Source of the DNA: Candidula unifasciata
Taxonomy: Eukaryota; Mollusca; Gastropoda; Stylommatophora; Geomitridae
Assembly: GCA_905116865.2 (NCBI GenBank)
Contig: CAJHNH020008013.1
Location: forward strand, 291,190-355,189
DNA: 64,000 nt
Direction: 5' to 3'
In this document: piece after piece, positions 45,996 to 58,879 of the stretch
Layout of the letters: the number at the start of each line of letters is the position of its first letter
Position numbering within the stretch: the first letter of the stretch is position 1
The notes under the pieces: generated by a model
Seen by the model: only the letters and a program-made list of their open reading frames with translations
Told to the model about the DNA's origin: nothing
Databases searched by the model: none
Position numbers and translations under genes: made by a program

Positions 45996-45996
45996 G

Positions 45997-48236
45997 TGTG
46001 ACGTGACGGGTGGTTTAAATGTTTATCATGTTGAGTAGGGATCTTCCTTTCAACACATTCTCTCCACCAGATAAACCGAACTAAAATCTGAGCTATGTTG
46101 CTCTCAGACAAAGTCCTGGATATCCAAGAAAACAGCCAAATTGGCTCGTTAAGTACTTTAACATTAGCTGAACTTGGTACCCACAAGAGAAGGCAAGGAA
46201 TTTTAGATGTCTATCATACTTAATGAATTATTAGACAGGGCAAGTGATTCCTCCGTCATCTACCTTCTCCCGGTTTTTTTTATGAATAATTAAAGAATTA
46301 TTATATTATTTATTGAGCCCCCACCAAATGTTATTCTATCCTAACAGTTTAATTAAACATGTAAGAACAGACATTTGGAATTTAACAAACTATGTAGTTT
46401 AAAACTTGACATACAGCTTTATTTACTACAATGAAATTCCCAGTTTGTTGATTTACACAAACAGTGACTGGTTAATGAAAGTGATACGCTTCAGCGAGAC
46501 AAACAGCTCGGGGTTTAGAGTGGTATGATAATGATGATAAAAGGTTAACATAAAGGGGTTAACTCAACTTATAAGCCTCTGACAGCCGTGAGGAACTGTC
46601 AAGCTTGTCCAACTCTTCCTTGCCTGTTGTCTGCCTGTTTCAGCTTATTCTCCACTTCCTCCCCACCTCGTTCTCCACATCGTTCTCCACCTCGTTCTCC
46701 ACCTCGTTCCCAGCTGGCCGAGTCTAACACAATGTAGGCTACTTCATGGACTGATCGTCACATGGACGCTGTAATCATGGAAACAAAACACGTACGTGTA
46801 GTATCTTGACTTACACTAAGAATACATGTATCAATTAATACAACATATAATAATAAGATATAGCCCATCACTCCTCCTCATATTCCACATCCTCTCCAGT
46901 CTAGTCTGAAGGTCTTTTGTCTTACATGGGCGTCACATATCCTGCCTTCCCCCCAATGCTATGTCATGATAGTTGACTTTCTAAGTCTGTTGTCCGTCTT
47001 CACTCAGACTTCCAATCATTGTTTTTACATCAACACGTGGGGCAGGTTATGTGCTAAAACTCCAACCATTTTATATGTGCACGCTGTCCTGAATATTATC
47101 TTTCAGTGACCGTGAATACTGTACACCCATCATTCTTCCCCTGGGGTTATAAATCCCCTGTTTAGTTGAACACATTAAGTGATCACATGGTGGGCACACA
47201 AAACGTAGCAGCATCCCTGCACATATTTGGGCATCATTTCCCACAGTCCCAACTCATATTTTGGCTGATCGTGAAAACAATATAATTACATTTCATTATA
47301 GCAAATGTCATTGTTCACATCTTATTTTATACACATGAAAACATACAATGAAAAAATTGTGACACAAACATACAAGAATTAGGAATAGTTTAGCAGTTCC
47401 CTAACTGAGATACTGAATATTCACAAAGAACTATTTCAAGCAGAATGTGCAGACAAATCAGGAAAAGGTAGTATAGACTAAAAGCTTAACTCCCTAACCT
47501 AAGTATACAAGATTAAAATTAATATTCACCTGGGAACTTTTCCATCTATCGCCAAACCAGAGTACGACAGTAAAATATACCTTTACGTCGACCTGTGTTT
47601 GTTTGCCGGCAGGCTGCGATTAATGACGGGAATTCCACAGGCTCGAAGTATAAGTATCAATCTATTGTCCAAATTAAACTCCTCCCTTTACTTAGTTTTT
47701 ACCCAACCCTCAAGATGATGGCTTAAGCTCCGCCTCTGAAGTACCTATCAAATCAAATTAGCTAACAAGTGGCCTGTCACTCACAGTGAACGGCCTACAG
47801 TACGACCTTGACCAAGATAAAACATTCCTAATCGCCAAACACCTGTTCTCCCCAGAATTACACTGACGTGTTAAACTTTAAACTTCTCCTCGCCTCAATG
47901 TCTAGGGTCCGCTCCATTCGTGTTAGGTTATCTTTTATGACCTACGGTCCAGCTCAGGTGTGATGCTAAGTTCCCCGTTCGCTGGCCTCTACAGTCTGTG
48001 GTCAGGAGATAACATTCTGACACTGGCATGAGAATAGAATTCCTAGCTACAGTGTAAAGTTTTAGGTAATATTACCCAAGGTTGGGTCGCTTTGTCTGGA
48101 CTAAGGACTGGAAACATTTAAATCAATACGGTTTAAAGTAACATTTGGTTTAAGGGCATAGTCTCTTGTCTCTCAATAACCAGAAGAACTTATTACAAGT
48201 ACTAACTTCTGGAACCACTGAGGTCGTCTCGTGACA
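45997..48236 (-). mobile_element. 5' LTR of long-LTR retrotransposon
   Basis: About 2,240 bp, TGTGACG...CGTGACA on the plus strand, in direct orientation with the left LTR. It holds the expected promoter side of the element when read on the minus strand. 45.44-45.97 kb between this LTR and the ORF is AT-rich leader. The sequence right of 48236 does not repeat the five bases left of 41103, so no simple target duplication exists. Confidence 0.9.
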
Positions 48237-48500
48237 AGCAGGTTCTTTGCAGAAAGTCGCAGTCATCACGTCTGCCTAAAAAAACACCGCTGTCGCCAAC
48301 TGCCCCGCTTCCGGTACTGTCATACCCAAGAAGTCACCTACATCCTCTGCCCATCTTTATGCTGGTCGGTCCCTGCCTCTCCTTCCTGGTACCATACCTT
48401 CTGCTATTTCTTCTCGAGCCACCCGTGGTGCTTGGTGTGACAAAAATATTTCACTTTCCTCGACAATTTAAACAGTCGCATTCACAGGTTCTGTGATAAA
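48237..48500. repeat. rep-D copy right of the LTR element
   Basis: Starts AGCAGGTTCTTTGCAGAAAG at the exact LTR end and parallels the left flank: GTCATCAC, GTCTGCCTAAAAAAACACC, CCAACTGCCCCGC, TGGTCGGTCCCTGCC, ATACCTTCTGCTATT. Confidence 0.7.
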
Positions 48501-48552
48501 TGAGGTCATTTGCCTGATCAGCACATGATGATGATGGTGGTGACTGATTGGC

Positions 48553-48935
48553 ATCTTTCCAGACGATAGTGTTATGTTTCGTTCTGAGGGGCATGGGACT
48601 CACAGCCCATGGTGACGGCGAGTGTGACTATCAAGACCCGCCCGTCTTTCACAATTATAGCATGGGATTTCAGGACCAATGTTGTCAACCGTTGTGTTTG
48701 GTCTGTTTCTTCTTAGACACTTTTTTTAGACTCATCCTTTCTGCAATCATTTCTTCCTCCATTCTCATTCCCTCCTGGTGTACATACTCCACACAACACG
48801 GTTAATGGTATTTTGTTCCTACGAGTCCATCTCAATACCTGTATCATTCATGTCCCGCGTGTACACATTATTATATCGTAGAAGAGGTCGCCTCGACATC
48901 TTCTACCCATCTTTAATTCCCCATTGAGCAGCGGT
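48553..48935 (-). mobile_element. LINE-E ORF2 C-terminal fragment
   Basis: On the minus strand RPLLRYNNVYTRDMNDTGI corresponds to the R(P)KLRYKDVCKRDM-type block near the C-terminus of a common invertebrate LINE, followed after a charged stretch by a Cys/His end (CYNCERRAGLDSHSP). A homologous fragment lies at 60.40-60.81 kb in the same orientation. Frame broken. Confidence 0.65.
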
Positions 48936-49329
48936 TCTCATCCTGTGAGCTGCGACCCTTTTGGGGGTCGAAAGACCCTTTCACATGTGTCGCCTTAGAC
49001 TATCGGAAAACACATATTCGCTGAAGTAGAAACGAATACATATAGCTGGTAGTGACTGGGTTATGTATAACTAAACAAAAATGTTACATTACCCGCCGCT
49101 GTGACGTCGTAGAGCGGACTGTCCTGTGTGATCTCGTGGCTCAACACCATTGGGTAGAAAAGAAAGAGATGGTCTTTCATTCCATGAGCTTTGAACTCCA
49201 CATTGAACTGTTGGGGAATGTATCAGATACAACATAAGTAGGTCAATGATTGAGTTTTTGTATACAGTATTTATGCAAACTATGTGCTTGAATAAACGCT
49301 AGGTCGGGTTACTTCAACCTATCTACATC

Positions 49330-49843
49330 CACGGCCCACCACACCAGGGACAATGGTTTCGCGGCCCACCACACCAGGGACAATGGTTTCGCGGCCCACC
49401 ACACCAGGGACAATGTATCGTGGTCCACCAAACCAGGGACAATGTATCGTGGTCCACCACACCAGGGACAAGGTATCGTGGTCCACCAAACCAGGGATAA
49501 TGGTTCCACGGCCCACCACACCAGGGACAAATGGTCCACCACACCAGGGACAATGGTATTTCACGGCCCACCACACCAGGGACAATGGTTTGCAAGACCC
49601 CCCAGGGGATAAATGGTTTTGCGGTCCACCACACCACACCAGGGACAATGGTTGCAAGACCCACCACACCAGAGACAATTGTTTCACGGCCCACCACAAC
49701 AGGGACAATGGTTGCAAGACCCACCACACCAGGGACAATTGTTTCACGGCCCACCACACCAGGGACAATTGTTTCACGGCCCACCACAACAGGGACAATG
49801 GTTGCAAGACCCACCACACCAGGGACAATGGTATCGCGGCCCA
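49330..49843. repeat. 30-bp minisatellite (about 17 copies)
   Basis: Tandem 30-bp units of the type CGGCCCACCACACCAGGGAC followed by AATGGTTTCG, with variants. Since 30 is a multiple of three, several frames on both strands stay open (up to 180 codons), but unit-length changes and lack of a start or splice context argue against coding. Confidence 0.92.
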
Positions 49844-50003
49844 CAAAGACAACTAAAAAGCACAAACACAGCTGACTCGTACGTTGCTACACTGGCTGCT
49901 GCACGAATCGTTGTCCTGATTGTCAGAATGGTTATGTAACCGCCAGGCTCCATAATATTACTGCTCTATTCTGGTTGAACAAGGCTTTGGGGATTTGTAC
50001 ATC

Positions 50004-50282
50004 TCTTCTTCTTCGCGTTCATGGCTGTAAACTCTGGCGGAAAGTGTTTATTCGTTCACCTCTGTACTTTTAACTTGTTCCAGAATCTGAGTGTTGAATG
50101 CACATCAGTTTTACAGATCTGACTTTTTTTATGCAGTCTGATGGCTCCTTGCCTCATAGGCAGATGGACTTCGACTTTAACAGAAAGCCCCGATTAGTCG
50201 ACTCTTACGACATGCTTGTTGGAGTGGCAGACGGTCTATTTTTTCGTTTCCCCTCAATGGGGCCCCAGGACTCACACGGGAA
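50004..50282 (-). repeat. SINE-A copy
   Basis: Minus-strand SINE-A from CTTCTTCTTCGCGTTCATGG to GGGGCCCCAGGACTCACAC. Confidence 0.8.
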
Positions 50283-50295
50283 GTTGTACATGTTT

Positions 50296-51440
50296 GCTTT
50301 TCTAAACTTCAAATTGTTAATTCTTATGTCAAATCAGTACTGTTGTATGGAGCGGAATCATGGAGAACAACTAAGGCAGTTTGTTGACATGCATGGCATT
50401 GTGATGCTAGGGTGTCTGTGGATTACCTACCCCCCCCCCCCCCTTTCCCCCGGGCAGCAGCTAGAAATGCCTTGTATCAGTTCTAAAGGAAATATGGGTT
50501 GGGTTTCTGTCTTTCCCTTTAACACGTAGCTAAGGTGGGGCTCACAGTGTGCTCATTCCCTGGCCACAAGATTGCCTGCTAGTTTCGCTGAGCTCTTCAT
50601 GGCTCTAAGCATGGCCTAAGCATGAGTAGTTGGGGCAACTGGATCGTCACGCCCTGAGTCCCTGTGCCTTCATGATAGTTTCCGGTATTCAGGGGGGCTA
50701 GCATACTTGTTTCCATTCCTAAGACTGTTCAGCACCCCTCCGGCTCCTTCCCTCCCACAGGGGGCAGTACGGTGTGGTGCACCGGTTTTATTATCGAGTT
50801 TTGCTCCTCTAGATTCATTGTGTTTTGCCTGGGGATTCGCACCCCCAGTTACCAGGACTACCTCGGATAGGGTGTGGTTCTTCGCCATGCACAATGGTCT
50901 TGAGGTAAGAGAGGTTGTGCTAGGTCAAGAGGCTGACACCACAATGGACGCTCCTTTCGTGAACAGATATTCACTAGACCTAGGGTGAAGTTAGGAGGGG
51001 GGGGGGGGGACCACTACCCACAACACCAACACTTCTCACCCCCTGCCACTCGAGGCTCAGTCCCAAGGCAGTTACTAATAAACCACAGACATTCATTAAC
51101 TGGTGCCTGCGCAGAATAGAGGGAATTAAATGGTATGATAGAGAATCACTAATGTAGAGCATAGGGGTGAGAACTAAGCAAGCTCCAGTGGACCAAGAGG
51201 GTGAAGAAAAGACGCTGGCGTTAGATAGGACACACACTGAGAAAACCGGAAAACAATATAACTAGAATGTCTTTGTACTAGAACCCACAGGGACATAGGA
51301 AAATGGGAAGGCCAAAAAACACACGGAGAAGAAAGCTGGAGAATTAAGTTAGAAAGATGGGGAGACCTGCGTGCGATAGCAAATGATAGAACGACTTGGC
51401 GTCGGTTGGTTGAGGGCCTATGCTAGAAAGGGAGAAGAAG
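50296..51440 (+). mobile_element. LINE-G C-terminal region, split by a 0.68-kb insertion
   Basis: Plus-strand LINE ORF2 remnant. Left part: NSNVKSVLLYG and ESWRTTKAV (to 50381). Right part, resuming at 51066: KAV-TNKPQTFINWCLRRI, then KRRRWR-IGHTLRK, NITRM, WNPQGH, GRPKNTRRRKLE and VEGLC, ending GGGAGAAGAAG. Joining the halves at AGGCAGTT restores the frame, so the interval 50382-51065 is an insertion. Further stops and shifts show the copy is old. Confidence 0.8.
50382..51065. mobile_element. Unclassified 684-bp insertion in LINE-G
   Basis: Bounded by AGGCAGTT at 50374-50381 and 51066-51073. It begins TGTTGACATGC and ends CAGTCCCA, so TG...CA as in LTRs, but an 8-bp duplication is longer than usual for them. 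It contains a C run near 50431 and a G run near 51000, and no credible ORF. The class is unknown. Confidence 0.7.
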
Positions 51441-52129
51441 CTCTTCATCCTTGAAGTGTGAAATCTTACAGACAGCAATCATGGGCCATCGACTGAATAA
51501 ACCAGCGCTACATTATTTGCTTTTACTTGGCATGTCTCCGTATGTCTCCGTAAGACTCCGTCTGTCTCCGTCTGTGCGCCTGCTTGTCTGTTCCTTGTTG
51601 TTATATGTGAAACTTCCGGTCCACTATAGCATATATGCAGATTCAATGTTTTTATCGTTGCAAGTTCTTGCTCCTGGCAAAGGTTAGCCGTTGCAATTTC
51701 CCCTATATACGGACTAAAATATATAGTTCCTTCGCCCAAATACTGAACTAAGTGCATGACGCGACACTGTTAGCTGTGGATTTAATTTGGAATGCCTTTC
51801 GACTTCTCTTACGTGGGTTTGTGTTGGGAAATGCAGATTCGGAAAATGGCGAGTGGTCTGTTTCTACAGAACTGGTGGGGCGATTAATACTATTCACTGC
51901 GCGTGCAACTACTGCATTTCTTGTACTGGAATGTTCGTGTTGGCACTTCTGACGGCTGTATTGTGCATGTACGCGTGTGTTTGCTGTTGGCTCTGCTGAG
52001 ACTACAGTCTGGTAATTTATTTCACAAGGAAGACTGATGGGCATTCTGTTCAGTTTTGTTGGCACGGGAACAGACCAACTATGGAGTTACCCGTTGGCAC
52101 GGGAACAGGGCAACTATGGAGATACCCGT

Positions 52130-52215
52130 TTGCCGTGAAGTAGAAACTTCGCTAACCTGATTACCTGACTGTTATAGGTTCGAACCCTCTTGAGGCAGAT
52201 CTTTAAAACTTAAAT
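52130..52215 (+). repeat. Possible tRNA-derived SINE head
   Basis: B-box-like GGTTCGAACCC with an upstream GCTAACCTGATTACC region. The A box is weak. Confidence 0.3.
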
Positions 52216-52868
52216 TATCGGCGAAATCTAAAAATCTGCACCATGAATCATTTTAAAAAGTTAAAGTTTGTCCGCCCCTTTGTCTACAGTCTGTTTGTCT
52301 AACTATCCGTATATCTGCCTGTCTATAAGTTTGACTCACTGTCGGTCTATCCGTCTGTTCAAACATCTGTCTGTATTTTCTTTCTGTCCGACTATCGGTC
52401 CGTCCATCCATTTATCTATCTATCCAACCTCCCATCTGTCTTTCCATCTGTCTGTCTTTCTGTGTTTCATTCTGTGTTTCCGCTTGTCCATCTTTTTTTC
52501 TAACTGACCATGTTAAGACTGTTAAAAAACACACAGACACACACTCACAGACAGACAGACAGACACACACACATACACACACACACACAAATCACCGGTG
52601 CTGAACACAACGACAGCTTACCTGATACAGCGGGTAGACGTGTTGTTCAGCTGTGGTGTATGTCTTGATGAGAATACCGTGCACTTTTGCGTCTATGAGA
52701 TGAGTATCTCGAATATCCCCGACGCGAATCTGCAGGGTCATGTGACTGTCTTCAAGGCAGATAGAGGCCTTCTTGCTGATGATGACATACATAGCACATA
52801 GATGTGATCTTCTTCTTTTTCTCTTCCTCCTCCTTGACTTCTTCGTCTTTTTCCTCATCTTCTCCTTT

Positions 52869-53944
<1,076 letters not shown>

Positions 53945-54269
53945 GTCTTCTGGCTTTCTATTTATATATTTATCTCTCTGAATATCTATCTTTTTTTTTT
54001 TCATTTTTTTTCTGTTTATCCTTGCCTAAGATAACACAACCCTCCACAAAAATGCGAGCATGCAGAGGCGCTAGAACCTGGGTGCTAAGACCCCTTCGGA
54101 CGCACCCAATCGCCACCCCACCTTATACCCCTTCAGTTCCACCCCACCCTCTTCGCCAGAGTGAGGAAGAAATATAAGAAATATCTGGGCAGCCACGTGA
54201 AACAAAAGTTATAAGACACACAAAAACAAAAAGATGGCGCTACACTGGACACACCCTGAGAAGAATTCT

Positions 54270-54345
54270 CGTGTCGGGGACAGCGGCTTTGGACAGCGCT
54301 GTACGAGAAGGATGTGGGTTTGAGCCCAGTGCTTATTCGTGGGAA
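54270..54345 (+). repeat. Possible tRNA-derived SINE head
   Basis: GACAGCGGCTTTGGACAGCGC followed by GTGGGTTTGAGCCC at about tRNA A/B-box spacing. No cloverleaf. Confidence 0.3.
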
Positions 54346-55320
54346 CGGACAGGCGTGACTAGTGATTGTAAAGCCGCTTATTACATTAAAGATTTAGTGT
54401 GTGCTCTACAAGTGTTCGGCTTGGTGTGTATTTAAGCAGATTTATTCGTTACCGGCTTGCAACACGAGTCATATGTATTATACAAGAAAAAAGGTGTTGA
54501 CACCAATGATGAAAAGCATCCGCTGCATAGAAGTCTAAAACATTTGAGAGAAGGCCGGCTGAAAGTGAGGAAAGTCATGGATGACACTAGCTAAAGATAC
54601 CATCGGGCGACCGCCTCAGTCAAGCAAATACATGGGGCAATAACGGGTCGAAACGAACACCCACAACAGTAGTTTCCATGAGGTCATTATCAAATTAGGA
54701 AGAGAATGTAGAGAGTGGTGTAACGGAACGGCAGAATTAGAGATACAACAACTGATAGATGAAAATGCTGGGCTAGCTAACGCAGTAGTGTAGACGGATG
54801 GTTCTTTGATCAGGGTGAGATCTGGCTGGGGATTGTCAGCTAGAATGAAGGGAAAGATTGTGAACAAAATGGATTTTGTGTATCTAAAGCTTCAAGTATG
54901 GGTGTGGAGGTTGCGACAGTCACTGCAGCTCCAACGTGGATAGCAGAAGATCATTTTATCAGAAGAATGATTGTGTCTCAATTGGTGCAATGGAAGGTTC
55001 CCAATGGACACATGTGGCATGAGTGGATACCAAGCATCGGTACGCCAACACTGCAGGGAATCACGTGGATATACTGTAAGGGATATTATGCAGGGGGCGA
55101 GGGAATGAAAGAGCCGACTTTCTGGTTACTGAAGTGATAGCTACGGAAATACTCGTAATGGACAAGGGAGACATTCTGAAGACTATTTATGAACGAATGT
55201 TGATGGAAGGCGACGAAGAAGATTAGGCTTCTCCTAGAACCCCCATCCCCACCACCAAACTCCCCCCCCCCCCACCCCCCCCCCCGACCCCGTTTTTCCA
55301 TAAAATAGTAGCAATATTTA

Positions 55321-56226
55321 CTTGAAGATGAGAGTATGTCTGCTTTACCTGAAGATGAGAGTATGTCTGCTTTACCTGAAGATGAGAGTATGTCTGCTTT
55401 ACCTGAAGATGAGAGTATGTCTGCTTTACCTGAAGATGAGAGTATGTCTGCTTTACCTGAAGATGAGAGTATGCTTTACCTGAAGATGAGAGTATGTCTG
55501 CTTTACCTGAAGATGAGAGTGTGTCTGCTTTACCTGAAGATGAGAGTATGTCTGCTTTACCTGAAGATGAGAGTATGTCTGCTTTACCTGAAGATGAGAG
55601 CATGTCTGCTTTACCTGAAGATGAGAGTATGTCTGCTTTACCTGAAGATGAGAGTATGTCTGCTTTACCTGAAGATGAGAGCATGTCTGCTTTACCTGAA
55701 GATGAGAGTATGTCTGCTTTACCTGAAGATGAAAGCATGTCTGCTTTGCCTGAAGATGAGAGCATGTCTGCTTTACCTGAAGATGAGAGTATGTCTGCTT
55801 TACTTGAAGATGAGAGTGTGTCTGCTTTACCTGAAGATGAGAGTGTGTCTGCTTTACCTGAAGATGAGAGTATGTCTGCTTTACCTGAAGATGAGAGTAT
55901 GTCTGCTTTACCTGAAGATGAGAGTGTGTCTACTTTACCTAAAGATGAAAGTATGTCTACTTTACCTGAAGATGAGAGTATGTCTACTTTACCTGAAGAT
56001 GAGAGTATGTCTGCTTTACCTGAAGATGAGAGTATGTCTGCTTTACCTGAAGATGAGTGTGTCTGTGTTACCTGAAGATGAGAGTATGTCTGTTTTACCT
56101 GAAGATGAGAGTATGTATGCTTTACCTGAAGATGAGAGTTTGTCTGCTTTACCTGAAGATGAGAGTTTGTCTGCTTTACCTGAAGATGAGAGTATGTATG
56201 CTTTACCTGAAGATGAGAGTATGTCT
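55321..56226. repeat. 27-bp minisatellite (about 33 copies)
   Basis: Units of the type CTTTACCTGAAGATGAGAG followed by TATGTCTG, very homogeneous. The 27-bp length keeps frames open on both strands; one reads SALPEDESM repeats. A 4-bp deletion near 55470 and a short unit near 56070 shift the frame inside the array, so a single protein is not maintained. Confidence 0.93.
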
Positions 56227-56451
56227 ACGGTGTTTCGGCCGTGCAAGTTTCATGAACATAAACCCCAGAAGTGTGGTCTCCAGCAGAAATCCCAAGGTGA
56301 TCTAATCAAACAGAAAGTTCCCACATAAAGTGTTTACATTTATTCACGAGCAGATTATACCGACGTTATAATTGTCGATAAAAATCACTAGGTTAACCTC
56401 TCATCTCGGCTTGATTCTTTTCTACATTGCCGTGCCTTGATGACAAATAAT

Positions 56452-57013
<562 letters not shown>

Positions 57014-57425
57014 CGACAGATTATCCTCATTGTACATCGAACCATTCAGTCCATAAGTGCAAATGATCCAATCCTCAGTAAATCCATAGGCGTATATCGG
57101 CTGACGACACCAGCCCTGTGTTGGTTTCTAATCTTTTAAGGGCTGACTGCATCGTGCTCTGTCTGCCCACACCCTTTCGACCAGTCTGGTCATGGTTGCA
57201 GATTCACAGTCATCCCTGATCTCCCAAACGTCTTACTTCTCGTATAGCATTCAGTATATCAACCTGGTTCATGGCACGCCTGCCATCGTAGCTTTACCTG
57301 CAAGCCTATCAACGTGCTCATTTCCTTACACGCTTGTGCACCCTGGCACGAATATGAAACCGACGTGTGCCAGCCCCGATCGCCTCAGAGATTCCAGCCA
57401 CTGTCATCGGACCCAGCCATCTTTG
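57014..57425 (-). mobile_element. I-like LINE 3' end with RNase H remnant
   Basis: Minus-strand translation gives NEHVDRLAGKATMAG, the conserved NE.AD.LA..A block of LINE RNase H with a Val for Ala change, preceded by FVPGC.. and followed by a degraded tail that runs into the TTAG array. Confidence 0.7.
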
Positions 57426-57495
57426 CCTTCCCGAGAGTACTCATTGGGTCACCTTGCTGTGTCGACGTGAAGTATAATTTGGGGAATGTACTCGT

Positions 57496-58395
57496 TTGGG
57501 ATCTTTAATTGATATGCCCGGAATTGTGGTTGGTGGGCACAATATAAGCAATTTACGTTGTGCTGATGACACAGTTTTGATAGCAACAAGTCAGAAAGAA
57601 CTACAGGAGATTATAGACACTGAGGTGTTAGAAAGTGGAAGAATGGGCCTCAGTTTGAATAATGGGCCTCTGTTTGAATAATGGGCCTCAGTTTGAATAA
57701 TGGGAACACAGAAGTAATGGTGGTATTAAAGAAACGAAATATTCCTAAATGTGTAATAAAAGTCGTTGGTGTTATTTTAGGACAAGTACAGAAATTTAAG
57801 TATCTGGGCACATGAATAACATCAGATAGAAGATGCATAACTGAGATAAGAAACAGAATAGTACTGGCAAAAACTGCATTTTATAAAATGAAGAATATCT
57901 TGTGCAATATATCCTTGTCATTGAGAGTTAGAAAAAGAATTCTTGCTTGCTACATACATCCAGTTTTAACATATGGTTGTGAATCCTGGACAATCGGTAG
58001 GCAGGCCAAACAATTTCTTGAGGCCTCAGAGATGTGGTTTTACAGAAGAATGCTTAGAATACCTTGGACAGCCAAGAAAAACAACCAAGAGGTTTTGAAA
58101 GAGGTGGGAGCCCAAAGACAACATATCACAGACTTCAGAAGGAGACAGTCATAATTTTTCGGCCATGTTATGAGAAGATGGAAAATAGAACATGTTGTGA
58201 CCACTGGAAAGATCTGTGGAAAAAGGGATAGAGGAAGAGAACGAGAGAAGGTTCTTGACAGTCTTGTTGCATAGCATGGAGGTGTATCGGCACACGATCT
58301 GATACATGCTGCAGGAGATCGTGGATTATGGAGAGGCATGATCGCCCACGCCAGTCGGCAAGGCACCTAATGATGCTGATGATGATGACTCGTTT
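57496..58395 (+). mobile_element. LINE-R RT to 3' end fragment
   Basis: Plus-strand LINE ORF2 remnant. The RT catalytic block reads LRCADDTVLIA (Cys for the usual Tyr of YADD), preceded by GGHNISN and followed by GLSLN. Downstream are KYLGT-like, YGCESWTIG, EMWFYRRMLRIPWT and FFGHVMRRW blocks, ending in a TGATGCTGATGATGATG tail. A 20-bp unit (GCCTCAGTTTGAATAATGGG) is repeated three times near 57650-57705. The fragment is split over several frames. It is closely related to 20.22-20.53 kb and to 58.9-59.77 kb. Confidence 0.85.
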
Positions 58396-58667
58396 GTTCG
58401 CTTCGTAAATGTGGATTTCCATGGACTATAATTTCCTCTGCGCATTGCTTGCATGGTCGGCCTCAGACCGTCTGGTCTGTACATCAATCATTGCCGTGGT
58501 ATACTGTCTGCTGACATCCGCATTAAATGGCAAACCATTTCACTTCTTGTCTTCTAATGAAATCCAGAGCTGCTGTTATCCCATTTTCCTTCGCATTTCA
58601 TAGTTTCTGATCTTCTCTCTATTCTGGTTATATTAAGTGCCTTTCAGTTTTCTTACCGTTTTATGTC

Positions 58668-58804
58668 TGTCATTGTCCGCGTCTGTCATTGTCCGCGACT
58701 GTCATTGTCCGCGTCTGTCATTGTCCGCGTCTGTCATTGTCCGCGTCTGTCATTGTCCGCGTCTGTCATTGTCAGCGTCTGTCATTGTTCGCGTCTGTCA
58801 TTGA
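58668..58804. repeat. 16-bp tandem repeat, about 8 copies
   Basis: Head-to-tail TGTCATTGTCCGCGTC units with few changes, no spacers. Confidence 0.92.
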
Positions 58805-58879
58805 TAGCACATGGTTGGAAAGAAGAGATGTCATAGAGTGCTCCTGGGTATTTACTGATAAGCGTTTACTGACAATAAA

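Noticed and set aside
49319..49939. Several overlapping 108-180 codon frames on both strands
   Set aside because: All arise from a 30-bp minisatellite; frames on opposite strands cannot all be real and none has non-repeat coding flanks.
50098..50529. 143-codon plus-strand frame
   Set aside because: It runs across a SINE-A copy, LINE debris and a poly-C run; no conserved domain.
55223..56328. Protein with SALPEDESM or LSSSGKAD repeats
   Set aside because: A 27-bp unit keeps all frames open on both strands, and frame shifts within the array show no frame is maintained. Kept only as a low-interest finding.
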